This document shows, piece by piece, positions 32,628 through 40,594 of a stretch of DNA of 64,000 nucleotides. The notes below the pieces were generated by a model, which was not told the DNA's origin, made no database searches, and worked only from the letters and a program-made list of their open reading frames with translations. A program made the position numbers and the translations under genes. The DNA comes from DASPHG01 sp035629775 (GTDB lineage: Bacteria > Actinomycetota > Thermoleophilia > Solirubrobacterales > Thermoleophilaceae): positions 1 to 64,000 of the forward strand of contig DASPHG010000023.1 of assembly GCA_035629775.1 (NCBI GenBank). The letters are read 5' to 3'. Numbering within the stretch: the first letter of the stretch is position 1; every line of letters begins with the position of its first letter.

Positions 32628-33131
32628 CTACAGGTCGCGCTCGGCGACGACCGTGGGGATCCCGAGGAGCGGGTCCTCCTCGCCGTCGACCTCCCGCCAG
32701 CCGGTCGCCGCGTAGAACGCGCGCGCCTGCTCGGCACCGGCCGCCATCCGCACCAGCGCGCGCCCGTATCCCCGTGCGCGCATCTCCTCGAACGCACTCT
32801 CCTGGAGCGCACGGCCCACGCCGCGGCGGTGGTGCGCCATGTCGACGAAGAGCATCCAGAGATAGGCGGTGCCCGGGATCCGAGGCCCCTGATGCCAACG
32901 CTCCATGGCGGGCCCGGCGGCCACATAGCCGAGGATCGTCTGGGCATCGTCCTCGGCGACGGTGACCCAATGATCGGGATCGAGCATCCGCGCCGCCACC
33001 CAGTCGGCGTTCTCGTTCTCGTCGGGCGGCTCCCAGCCCGCCGGCGCAAATGCGGCGTAGCTGCCGATCCCCGCCGCACGGATCCGGGTCAGCTCGGGGA
33101 AGTCCCGCTCGGTCGCAGGGCGTAGTCTCAC
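32628..33131 (-). CDS. GNAT-family N-acetyltransferase
   Basis: The 167-residue protein is a GNAT acetyltransferase. It starts MRLRPATERDFPELTRIRAAG and has the acetyl-CoA binding motif A in MLFVDMAHHRRGVGRALQESA (outlined; HHRRGVGRAL at about residues 100-109), followed by ARAFYAATGWREV near 135. The acceptor substrate is unknown. The GTG start at 33131 is only 3 bases from the ATG of the divergent membrane protein, so at least one of the two messages must start within the other gene or be leaderless. It probably leads the long minus-strand run that continues with the nitroreductase. Confidence 0.88.
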   Translation of the reverse strand: MRLRPATERDFPELTRIRAAGIGSYAAFAPAGWEPPDENENADWVAARMLDPDHWVTVAEDDAQTILGYVAAGPAMERWHQGPRIPGTAYLWMLFVDMAHHRRGVGRALQESAFEEMRARGYGRALVRMAAGAEQARAFYAATGWREVDGEEDPLLGIPTVVAERDL

Positions 33132-33134
33132 GGC

Positions 33135-33584
33135 ATGCGCATTCTCGCCGCCGTCATCTCATTGAGCCGAGTCGTGATCGGCATCGTGTTCATCGCCAAT
33201 CCGAGGATCATGGATCAGGCCTGGATCGGCAAGCAGGCCAGGCTGCCGGGACCGCAGCTGCTTGCGCGCGCCGTGGGCGCCCGCGATCTCGCGGTCGGCG
33301 CCGGTGGCCTGCAGGCGGCGGTCCGCAACGACGGCTCCGCACAGCCGTGGCTGGCGGCCGCTGCCGTGTGCGACGCGGTCGACTTCGGCGCGACCTACGC
33401 GGCCGGCCGCGGGATCCCGCGGAGCGCGCGCACGAGCGTCCTGGCCGTCGCGGCCGCGGGCACGCTGCTGTCGGCGATCGCCGCGCTGGGCACGGGCAAG
33501 CGCCGTCACGAAGAGCCCCTCCAGCCGGCGCACGACTTCACCGAGGCCGGCGCCGTCCCGACCGAGCCGGTCGGAACCGCCTAG
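33135..33584 (+). CDS. Small integral membrane protein of unknown function
   Basis: The 149-residue product has about four membrane segments (ISLSRVVIGIVFIAN near 8-22; ARAVGARDLAVGAGGLQAA near 44-62; PWLAAAAVCDAVDFGATYAA near 70-89; VLAVAAAGTLLSAIAALG near 101-118) and a short polar C-terminus. The pattern is that of DUF4267-like membrane proteins, but I cannot assign a function. Its stop shares CTAG (33581-33584) with the convergent downstream gene. Confidence 0.75.
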   Translation: MRILAAVISLSRVVIGIVFIANPRIMDQAWIGKQARLPGPQLLARAVGARDLAVGAGGLQAAVRNDGSAQPWLAAAAVCDAVDFGATYAAGRGIPRSARTSVLAVAAAGTLLSAIAALGTGKRRHEEPLQPAHDFTEAGAVPTEPVGTA

Positions 33585-33862
33585 CGCTTGGTGAGCCCGT
33601 GAACCTGGTAGACCTCCGGCTCGCCGGAGAACTCGATGCCGGCCTCTTGCAGCGCCGGGACGAGGCGCTCGGCGAACGCGTCGAACTTCTCGCGCGAATC
33701 CCAGATCTCGCTCACACGTAGGTCACCGTCCGAGCCAAAACAGACGTGAACGTCGAGGCCCTCGGGCGGGAACTCGATCCCGGCCTCCTCCAGCTTGCTC
33801 GTGGCGCCCTCGTACTGCTCGACGGTCAGGTTGGTGGGCTGGAACCGGACGACGATGCTCAT
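33581..33862 (-). CDS. Small antibiotic-biosynthesis-monooxygenase-like (dimeric alpha-beta barrel) protein
   Basis: This 93-residue protein begins SIVVRFQPTNLTVEQYE and contains the paired strands GLDVHVCFGSDGDLRVSEIW and helix EKFDAFAERLVPALQEAG typical of the ferredoxin-like ABM/DUF fold. The function is unknown; relatives are annotated only as hypothetical or ABM-domain proteins. A good Shine-Dalgarno (GGAAAGGA) precedes the ATG at 33862. It follows two hairpins that separate it from the GMC oxidoreductase gene. Confidence 0.75.
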   Translation of the reverse strand: MSIVVRFQPTNLTVEQYEGATSKLEEAGIEFPPEGLDVHVCFGSDGDLRVSEIWDSREKFDAFAERLVPALQEAGIEFSGEPEVYQVHGLTKR

Positions 33863-33916
33863 GCAACGTCCTTTCCATCGGGAAAAGAAGACCCTACGTC
33901 GCCGAGCCGCGAAGGC

Positions 33917-33947
33917 GCAACAACCGGGGACGGACCCCGTTCGTTGC
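33917..33947. repeat. 31-base palindromic element, copy 2 (inverted)
   Basis: GCAACAACCGGGG (33917-33929) and CCCCGTTCGTTGC (33935-33947), with loop ACGGA, repeat the element at 25998-26028 in inverted orientation. The right arm and loop are identical; the left arm differs at two positions. It lies just after the GMC oxidoreductase gene, where it could act as a terminator. Confidence 0.75.
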
Positions 33948-33963
33948 CCCGCGCCGCGTGAAG

Positions 33964-33983
33964 AAAAGGGCTCCGTCCCCCTT
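33964..33983 (-). terminator. Hairpin after GMC oxidoreductase
   Basis: On the minus strand, immediately after the GMC stop, AAAGGG pairs with CCCTTT across an 8-base GC-rich loop, and the 3' arm runs into TTTTCTTC. This T-rich continuation makes it a reasonable intrinsic terminator for the GMC gene, directly before palindromic element copy 2. Confidence 0.45.
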
Positions 33984-35605
33984 TAGGCCGTCAGGGCGTG
34001 CGGGCGCGTTATGCGGGGGCGGGCGATCGATTCCGGCTCGGGCTCGTCGTCCGGCGCCGGCTTGTCGAGCAGCGAGTAGGCCAGCCGCGTCGCCAGCGCC
34101 ATGATCGTGATCTGCGGGTTCACGCCCAGCGAGCTCGGGATCACGCTCGCGTCGGCGACCCACACGTTCTCCATCCCGTGCACGCGCAGGCCCGCGTCGA
34201 CCACGCCGTGATCGGGGCGCGCGTCGGCGCGCGCCGTCCCGAGCGGGTGGAACGCCATCAGCACGAGATCCGCGGCGCGGACCTCGTGCCGGCGCAACGG
34301 CTCGAGGTCGCCGTCGGTCAACTCGGCCACGCCGGTCACGGGCGGGTAGATCACCCGCGCGCCGGCGGCGACGTACAGCTCACACAGCAGCTCGATGCCG
34401 CGCCTGAAGGTCGCCGTGTCCTCACGGTTCAGGTCGTAGCGGATCTCGACCCGGCCGGCGCGCTCGCGCACGAAGCCGCGCGACAGGTCCGACACCATCA
34501 GCCCGAACTGCGAGATCCGCGAGAAGCTGAGCATCAGCTCGCGGTGCTTCTCGCCCGAGAAGGGAAACGACATCGCCGCGTAGTCGGGCGGCCCGGCGGC
34601 GCCCTCGAACATGATCCCCTCGTCGGCGAACTCGTCGATGAAATAGGACTGCGGCACGCCCTTCGCCATCTCGATCTCCTCGTCGAAGAGAGCGCGCACG
34701 CCGGTGGCGGGGTGGATCGCGAGGTTGCGGCCGAGCTCGCCCGACCGGCCGCCGATCCCCTGGCGAGCCAGGAAGAGCGGCGTGTGGATCGCGCCGCACG
34801 CGACGACCACATGGGCGCAGGTCACGCGCACGCGCCCACCCCCGGCCGCCCGCGCGACGACGGCCTGCGCACGCCGACCGTCGTGCTCGACCCGCTCGGC
34901 GCGGCACTGCGTGTACGTCGTGGCTCCCGCCGCCCACGCGTGCGGAACGTAGCTCAGCGCCGTCTGCTGCTTCGCCGACGTCGGGCAGCCGAAGCTGCAG
35001 ACCCCCGAGCCGACACAGCCGCGGACGTTGCGCCAGATGAAATCGCCGCTCCAGCCGAGGGCCTCGGCGCCCCGCTTGACCACGAGGGCGTTGCGCCCGG
35101 CGCGGTCCTCGGGCACCTGCACCACATTGAGCTCGCGCTCGACGCGGCGGAAGTACGGGTCGAGCTCGTCGGCGCTCAGCTCCTCCAGGCCGAAGCGCTC
35201 CCCCCACATCTCGAGGACCGGCTCGGGTGTGCGGAAGCACGTGCCGGAGTTGATCATCGTGGTGCCGCCCACGCCCATCCCGAGCGGCAGGACGATCGGC
35301 GTGTTGCCGACGGTCACCACCTGGGCCGCGTCGCGGTAGAGGATGGTCGACATCTCGCGCGGCCGCGTCGTGAAGTCGTCGGTCGTGAAGTGCCTTCCCT
35401 CCTCGAGCATCACGACCCGCATGCCACCCTCGGCCAGCTCCTTCGCCACCGGGGCGCCGCCCGCGCCCGTGCCGATCACGCACACGTCGCAATCGACCGT
35501 CCGCTCGCCGGCGAGCTGCGCGCCGTCGACGACCCGGGGCTCGATCGGCTCCGCCGGCGGCCCCCACTCCCGATAGGCGTCGCCCGTCGTCGGCCTGACG
35601 GTCAC
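33983..35605 (-). CDS. GMC-family FAD oxidoreductase
   Basis: The 540-residue flavoprotein has the FAD-binding motif CVIGTGAGGAPVAKELAEGG near residue 37, MGVGGTTMINSGTCFRTP near 105, a Cys-containing stretch GCVGSGVCSFGCP near 190, CAHVVVACGAIHTP near 260, and the C-terminal catalytic pattern MAFHPLGTARAD and NPQITIMALATR. GMC enzymes oxidise alcohols or sugars. The GTG start overlaps (GTGA) the gene for a small protein like subunit 3 of gluconate 2-dehydrogenase, suggesting a two-subunit dehydrogenase. The substrate is unknown; long-chain alcohols are a possibility, from similarity to the fused homologue at 61145. Confidence 0.9.
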   Translation of the reverse strand: MTVRPTTGDAYREWGPPAEPIEPRVVDGAQLAGERTVDCDVCVIGTGAGGAPVAKELAEGGMRVVMLEEGRHFTTDDFTTRPREMSTILYRDAAQVVTVGNTPIVLPLGMGVGGTTMINSGTCFRTPEPVLEMWGERFGLEELSADELDPYFRRVERELNVVQVPEDRAGRNALVVKRGAEALGWSGDFIWRNVRGCVGSGVCSFGCPTSAKQQTALSYVPHAWAAGATTYTQCRAERVEHDGRRAQAVVARAAGGGRVRVTCAHVVVACGAIHTPLFLARQGIGGRSGELGRNLAIHPATGVRALFDEEIEMAKGVPQSYFIDEFADEGIMFEGAAGPPDYAAMSFPFSGEKHRELMLSFSRISQFGLMVSDLSRGFVRERAGRVEIRYDLNREDTATFRRGIELLCELYVAAGARVIYPPVTGVAELTDGDLEPLRRHEVRAADLVLMAFHPLGTARADARPDHGVVDAGLRVHGMENVWVADASVIPSSLGVNPQITIMALATRLAYSLLDKPAPDDEPEPESIARPRITRPHALTA

Positions 35606-36039
35606 GGGCGCCCGTCCCGCTCTCTCAGTGCGCGCCCGCGCGCGACGTTCGCGTCGGCGTCGTAGCCGATCCGCAGCATGACCCGGTCGTCGCCGTAGTA
35701 GGCGAGCTGCCCGAAGCCCTGCATCAGCTTGGCGAGCTGGCGGAGCTGCGGCGCGGCGCTGCGCTCGATCGCCTGGAGGTAGTCCGCGCGGCGCTCCGGG
35801 CTGAGCTGGCGCATCCGGGCGCCGAACCCGAGCGCCCGCGGCCCGAGCTCGAGCGCATACAGCAGGGCGCGCAGGCCGGCGCGGTTCAGGCGCGGCGCGC
35901 GCGACATCCACCGGTCGAAGAACTCCACCGCGTCCGTCTCGCGGACTGGCGGCAGGACAGGCTCCGGGGCGACGACGGCATCGGCCAGGCACGCGAAGAT
36001 CGAGGCCTCGCGCGGCGAGAGCACGGCCAGGTGGGCCAT
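35602..36039 (-). CDS. Gluconate 2-dehydrogenase subunit 3-like protein
   Basis: This 145-residue protein matches the small-subunit family of membrane-bound gluconate 2-dehydrogenases (LSPREASIFACLADAVVAP; FFDRWMSRAPRLNRAGLRAL; LSPERRADYLQA). No Tat or Sec signal is visible. Such subunits pair with a GMC flavoprotein, which is the overlapping gene downstream. The ATG at 36039 fits the family start; the frame continues upstream into the divergent MFS gene. It ends in YYGDDRVMLRIGYD, a segment typical of the family end. Confidence 0.8.
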   Translation of the reverse strand: MAHLAVLSPREASIFACLADAVVAPEPVLPPVRETDAVEFFDRWMSRAPRLNRAGLRALLYALELGPRALGFGARMRQLSPERRADYLQAIERSAAPQLRQLAKLMQGFGQLAYYGDDRVMLRIGYDADANVARGRALRERDGRP

Positions 36040-36073
36040 GGCCGGGCAGGCTACCTCTGATAAGTCAGGAGGC

Positions 36074-37219
36074 ATGCGCCGCCTGATCGTCCTCGTCAGC
36101 GCGATCGTCCTCCTCGACACCGCCTTCTACGCGGCCGTCGCGCCGCTCCTGCCGCAGTACGTGGACGACCTCGGCCTCTCGAAGACCGCGGCGGGGATCC
36201 TGACCGGCTCATACGCCGCCGGGTGTTTCGTGGGCGCGATTCCGGCCGGATGGCTCGCCGCCCGCGTCGGCGTGAAGACGACGACGATCGCCGGGCTGAT
36301 CGGCCTCGCGGTCGCCAGCCTCGTGTTCGGCTTCGCGCGCGAGGTGTGGCTGCTGGACGCCGCCCGGTTCGCCCAGGGCCTCGCCAGCTCGTGCACGTGG
36401 GCGGCCGGGTTCGCCTGGGTCGTGGAGCGCGCGCCGGCGGACCGCCGCGGCGAGGTGATCGGTGCGCCGCTCGCCGCGGCGATCGCGGGCGCCCTGGTCG
36501 GACCGGTGCTCGGCACGGCGGCGGCCGAGCTCTCGCCCGAAGCGGTCTTCGCCGGGGTCGCGGTCGGCGCGATCGCCCTGGCCATACCGGCGTGGCGCGA
36601 GCCCTCCTCGCCGGGTGGGGAGGCCGACATGCGCCGCGTGGGGTCGGCGCTCAGCGCGCCCGGGATCCGCATGGGCATCTGGCTGGTCGCGCTGCCTGCG
36701 CTCGCCGCGGGCGTCATGAACGTGCTCGTGCCGCTGCGCCTTGACGCGCTCGGCGCCGCGGGCGTGGCGATCGGCGGCACCTACCTGGTGGCGGCCGCGT
36801 TCGAGGCCGTCATCAGCCCGGTGGTGGGCCGCATCTCGGACCGCCGCGGACGGCTCGTGCCGATCCGCTTCGGGCTCGTCGCGGTGGCCGTACTGCTGGT
36901 CGCGCTGCCGATTCCCGACTCGGCGGTCGTCGTGGCCATCCTGTTCGTGTTGACGGCGATCGCCGCGGGCGCCTTCTGGGCACCGGCGATGGCCCTGCTC
37001 TCGGATCAGGTCGAGCGGGTGGGTGTCGCGCAGGGCTTCGCCTTCGCCTTCACGAACATCGCCTGGGCCGGCGGCCAGCTCGTGGGCAACGGCGGCGGCG
37101 GCGCGCTCGCCGAGGCGACCGCCGACTGGGTGAGCTACGCGGTCGTGACCGTGCTGTTCATCGGGACGCTCGCAACCGTCGCCCGCCCCAGACGCCGAGC
37201 GCAGCCGCAACCAGCGTGA
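36074..37219 (+). CDS. Major facilitator superfamily transporter
   Basis: The 381-residue protein is a 12-segment MFS transporter. The first helix (LIVLVSAIVLLDTAFYAAVAP) is followed by the motif-A loop AGWLAARVGVKTTT near residue 70 and a second copy GRISDRRGRLVP near 255. It resembles drug/proton antiporters and sugar exporters, but no substrate can be assigned. A strong AGGAGG site precedes the ATG at 36074, which I prefer over an in-frame upstream ATG at 36038. Its 3' end overlaps the convergent ECF S-component fusion gene by 62 bases. Confidence 0.88.
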   Translation: MRRLIVLVSAIVLLDTAFYAAVAPLLPQYVDDLGLSKTAAGILTGSYAAGCFVGAIPAGWLAARVGVKTTTIAGLIGLAVASLVFGFAREVWLLDAARFAQGLASSCTWAAGFAWVVERAPADRRGEVIGAPLAAAIAGALVGPVLGTAAAELSPEAVFAGVAVGAIALAIPAWREPSSPGGEADMRRVGSALSAPGIRMGIWLVALPALAAGVMNVLVPLRLDALGAAGVAIGGTYLVAAAFEAVISPVVGRISDRRGRLVPIRFGLVAVAVLLVALPIPDSAVVVAILFVLTAIAAGAFWAPAMALLSDQVERVGVAQGFAFAFTNIAWAGGQLVGNGGGGALAEATADWVSYAVVTVLFIGTLATVARPRRRAQPQPA

Positions 37220-38996
37220 GCGAGACGCCGAGCCACGAGGCGTCGGTGCGCGGCGGCCCCGCTGCGGGAGGCGCTGTGCCGCCCGCGAGGACCTTCTCCA
37301 CGCGGGTGCGGGCATACGCGGTCGACTCCGCGCGCCGTCCCTTCGTGCTCTGCTCCGCACGCGGTGTCGTGTCGCTCCGCTCCCCTCTGTCCTCCCGCTC
37401 CGGCGGCTTCCGCCGGTCCTGCGCGGGCGGGGCGGGCTCCGGCGCCGCCGCGGGCCCGGGTGCGGGCCGCGCTCGCGCCGCGCGCGGCACCGCCTCGATC
37501 GGGAGCGGCTCCCGCGCGAACGCCATCACGGCCTGGGCGGTCACCCAGACCGGGGTCTGGTCGCTCGTCTTCGAGTACGCCACGCTGCCGTTCGCCCGCT
37601 GGCGGGCGCGGAGATAGGCGATCGGCGAGCGGCCGGCGGCGCGGAACCGCGCCGGGTTCCGGCCGGCCGCGACGAGCGCCTGCACCGCGTACGCCGTGGA
37701 CTGGGAGTTCGAGCTGCGGCCGGGGTACAGCCCGAAGCCGCCGTCCGGGTTCTGCGCGCCGCGCAGGAAGCCGACGGCGTCGCGGACCGCGTCCGAGCCG
37801 CGCCGCCCGGCCGCCGCGAGCGCCTGGATCGCAGGCGCGGAGTTGTCGACGTCGCTCGCCGAGCCGGGCGCGACGCCGAAGCCGCCGTCGTCGTTTCGCT
37901 GCTTCGCGAGCCAGCGCGCCGGGCGCCGCACCGCGTCCGAGCCGGTCGCGCGAACCGCGAGGATCCCGAAGGCGGTGTAAGAGACGAAGCCCGAGTACGA
38001 CCCGTCGGCGCGGCGGTACCGCTCGAGGCGCGCCACGAGGTCGCGGCCCCCGAACCTGCGCGCGTCCAGCCCGGCCGCTTCGACCAGCAGGATCGTGCGC
38101 TCCACCTCCCCGACCTCCTTGATCTCGCCTGCGCGCCGGCGCACCCAGTCGATCGCGCTGTTGCCGCGCCGCTCGGCATCGCGCGGGTTCACGCCGCCCG
38201 CCGCCAGCCCGAGCGACGCCCACCCGGTGAAGAGCGCGCCCGAGGACTGGCCGCGGTCGCTGCCGAAGCCGCCGTCCGCGTTCTGGGCCCGTTCGAGCCA
38301 ATCGGCCGCGCGCCCCGCGGCCGAGGCGGCGCTCGCACCGGACGGCACGACCAGCATGAGCAGGACGGCGCCCGCGGCGGCCGCAGCGGGCGCCCAGCGC
38401 ACCTCGAACCGCCGCCGGTAGCGGGAGAGCGCGCGCAGGAGCGCGGGCCCGATCAGCAGACAGAAGACGACGTTGCCGATGGCGTGGGCGAGGTTGTAGG
38501 GGAGCGACGTGCCCGCGACCGCGATCCACGTGGCGAGATCCTGCTCGGCGGCGAGCGTCCACTGGTAGGTGTCCATCACCGCGCCGAAGGCGAGCCCGGC
38601 GAGACCGCACGCGGCCGCGAGCGGCCAGCGGCCGAGCTCCCGCCCGCGCATCGCGCGCGCGAGCAGCGCGCCGCCCACGCCGACGCCGCCCCACGCGACC
38701 ATCTGCCACGGCGTCCACGGACCGTGGCCGAGGAAGACGTTCGACGCGAGTGGGGTGATGGCACCGACCGCGAAGCCGGCCGCGCCGCCCAGCGCGTAGC
38801 CGGCGATCAGCACGATGTCGGTCGTCGGCTTGACGTTCGGGAACGCGGCGAATGCGAGCCGCCCCACGACCGCGAGGGCCGCCAGCGCCGCCACGAGCGC
38901 GAGGACGCGCGCGCTCGGGCGCGAGCGCTCGTACCAGACGAAGCCGATCGCAAGGACGCCGCCCAGCAGCAGGAACGACGCGAGCTGCCAGGTCAT
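37158..38996 (-). CDS. ECF transporter S-component fused to an alpha/alpha-toroid repeat domain
   Basis: Residues 1-195 are a membrane S-component of an energy-coupling-factor importer, with the family signature AFPNVKPTTDIVLIAGYALG and NVFLGHGPWTPWQMVAWG. A further hydrophobic segment (about 203-225) is followed by about five repeats (228-497) of the prenyltransferase/squalene-cyclase type, each with a QxxDGGFG-like turn (RAQNADGGFG, KQRNDDGGFG, GAQNPDGGFG) and a helix ending in LAAAG. A charged Pro-rich linker (500-565) and a C-terminal membrane helix (588-604) follow. The topology places the toroid outside the cell. Cobalamin specificity is inferred from the upstream B12 riboswitch and DUF4430 genes. 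The ATG overlaps the ecfA stop as ATGA. Confidence 0.85.
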   Translation of the reverse strand: MTWQLASFLLLGGVLAIGFVWYERSRPSARVLALVAALAALAVVGRLAFAAFPNVKPTTDIVLIAGYALGGAAGFAVGAITPLASNVFLGHGPWTPWQMVAWGGVGVGGALLARAMRGRELGRWPLAAACGLAGLAFGAVMDTYQWTLAAEQDLATWIAVAGTSLPYNLAHAIGNVVFCLLIGPALLRALSRYRRRFEVRWAPAAAAAGAVLLMLVVPSGASAASAAGRAADWLERAQNADGGFGSDRGQSSGALFTGWASLGLAAGGVNPRDAERRGNSAIDWVRRRAGEIKEVGEVERTILLVEAAGLDARRFGGRDLVARLERYRRADGSYSGFVSYTAFGILAVRATGSDAVRRPARWLAKQRNDDGGFGVAPGSASDVDNSAPAIQALAAAGRRGSDAVRDAVGFLRGAQNPDGGFGLYPGRSSNSQSTAYAVQALVAAGRNPARFRAAGRSPIAYLRARQRANGSVAYSKTSDQTPVWVTAQAVMAFAREPLPIEAVPRAARARPAPGPAAAPEPAPPAQDRRKPPEREDRGERSDTTPRAEQSTKGRRAESTAYARTRVEKVLAGGTAPPAAGPPRTDASWLGVSLTLVAAALGVWGGRRLRASR

Positions 38997-40594
38997 CGCA
39001 CGAGCTCCCGCTCGAGCAGCGCGGCGCCCGCCTCGGGCGTCAGCGCGCCGCCCGCGCCGTCGAGGATCCGCGCGACATCCGTAGCGAAGTGCCGCCCCCC
39101 GGCGAGCACGCTCGCGACCGGCCCGTCGGCGATCACGTTCCCCTGGCCCATCAGCACGATCCGCTCCGCCCAGGTCGCCGCGAACTCCGTGTCGTGCGTC
39201 GCCACCACGACCGCCAACCCGCGCGCCGCGAGCTCCCGCAGCCGGCCGGCGAGCGTCTCCTTCCAGGCGCGGTCCATGCCCCGGGTCGGCTCGTCCAGGC
39301 ACACGACCGCGACGTCCTCTCCCTCGAGCACGATCTCGAGCGCGAGGCGCTGGCGCTCACCGCCCGAGAGATCGCGCGGATGCTCGCCCTCGCGGCCCGC
39401 CAGGCCCGCGCGGGCGATGGCCCCGCTGCCGGCCTCGTCGCCCACGTGCTCGTGGATCAGGAAGTCCCCCGGGTTCTGGAGCAGCAGCGCCACCTCGCCG
39501 CCGCGAACGACGCGGCCGCGCGTGGGCTCGACGAGCCGCTTCGCGTGGCGCAGGAGCGTGCTCTTCCCGGCGCCGTTGCGGCCCATCAGGGCGACGAGCT
39601 CACCCGGGCGGAGCGCCAGGTCGATCCCGCGGAGGATCGCGGGGCCGTCCGGAATCTCGTGCCAGACGCCGTCGAAGCGCAGGACCGGCGCCGCGCCGCC
39701 CCGAACCCTCCCACCTCGAGGCCCTCCTGGGGCACCCATCCGGGACGGCTCCTCCTGGGCGGGGGCGAGACCGGCCCCTCGCAGCCGCTCGCGCGCCTCC
39801 TTCACCGACACGGGCGGCGGGCCGATCCCGGCCAGCGAGAAGAGCCGCGCCCCCGGGGTGGCGAAGACGGGCCGGTGGCTGCTCGCCCACTCCATGAACT
39901 CGGCCGGGTCGGCGTCGAGCGCGACGCGGCCCGCGTCCATCACCACCACGCGGTCGGCGGCCGCGAGGCAGCGCTCGATCCGGTGCTCGGCGAGCAGGAC
40001 GGCGGTCCCCCACTCCTCGTTCAGCCGCCGGAGCAGCCAGACGAGGTCGTCGCCCGCCACGGGGTCGAGCTGAGACGTCGGCTCGTCGAGCACGAGGAGC
40101 GACGGGCGGCCGGCGACCGCCGCGGCGAGCGCCACGCGCTGGAGCTCGCCGCCCGACAGCGTGTCCGTGCGCCGGTCCAGCAGGTGCGCGACGCCGAGCT
40201 CGAGCGCCGCCTCCTCGACCGCCCGCGCGATCGCCTCGGGTTGCTCGCCGCGCTGCTCGAGCGGCAGCGACAGCTCGGCGCGCACGCCGCCCATCACCAC
40301 CTGCGTCTCCGGCTCCTGGAGCAGGGTGGCGCAGCTCGCCGCCAGGTCGTTCGGGCCGTGGTCGCGGACGCTCAGGCCGGCCACATGGAGCTCGCCGCGC
40401 GCCTCGCCGCCGTGGAAGTGCGGCACCAGTCCGCAGGCGGCGCGCAGGAGTGTCGACTTGCCGGAGCCCGACTCGCCCGCGACGAGGGTGAACGATCCCG
40501 GCTCGAGCGCCAGCGTCAGGTCGGTGAGCGCGTCGCGCGCGGCGCCGGCGTAGCGATAGCCGAACGACTCGGCGTACAGGACGGGCTCAGGCAT
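38993..40594 (-). CDS. ECF transporter double ATPase (EcfA1-EcfA2 fusion)
   Basis: This 533-residue protein has two complete ABC ATPase domains in one chain. Domain 1 has Walker A GESGSGKST (Lys46), signature LSGGE (146-150) and Walker B LLVLDEP (Asp170-Glu171). Domain 2 has Walker A GRNGAGKST (Lys344), signature LSGGE (409-413) and Walker B VCLDEP (Asp434-Glu435). A Pro/Gly/Arg linker (about 278-302) joins them. Together they would power the EcfT/S-component importer encoded on either side. It overlaps ecfT by 8 bases and the S-component gene by 4. Confidence 0.92.
   Translation of the reverse strand: MPEPVLYAESFGYRYAGAARDALTDLTLALEPGSFTLVAGESGSGKSTLLRAACGLVPHFHGGEARGELHVAGLSVRDHGPNDLAASCATLLQEPETQVVMGGVRAELSLPLEQRGEQPEAIARAVEEAALELGVAHLLDRRTDTLSGGELQRVALAAAVAGRPSLLVLDEPTSQLDPVAGDDLVWLLRRLNEEWGTAVLLAEHRIERCLAAADRVVVMDAGRVALDADPAEFMEWASSHRPVFATPGARLFSLAGIGPPPVSVKEARERLRGAGLAPAQEEPSRMGAPGGPRGGRVRGGAAPVLRFDGVWHEIPDGPAILRGIDLALRPGELVALMGRNGAGKSTLLRHAKRLVEPTRGRVVRGGEVALLLQNPGDFLIHEHVGDEAGSGAIARAGLAGREGEHPRDLSGGERQRLALEIVLEGEDVAVVCLDEPTRGMDRAWKETLAGRLRELAARGLAVVVATHDTEFAATWAERIVLMGQGNVIADGPVASVLAGGRHFATDVARILDGAGGALTPEAGAALLERELVR

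Noticed and set aside
36127..37360. Minus-strand frames opposite the MFS gene
   Set aside because: The plus-strand frame has twelve membrane segments and a strong AGGAGG site; the antisense frames are Arg/Ala-rich without motifs.
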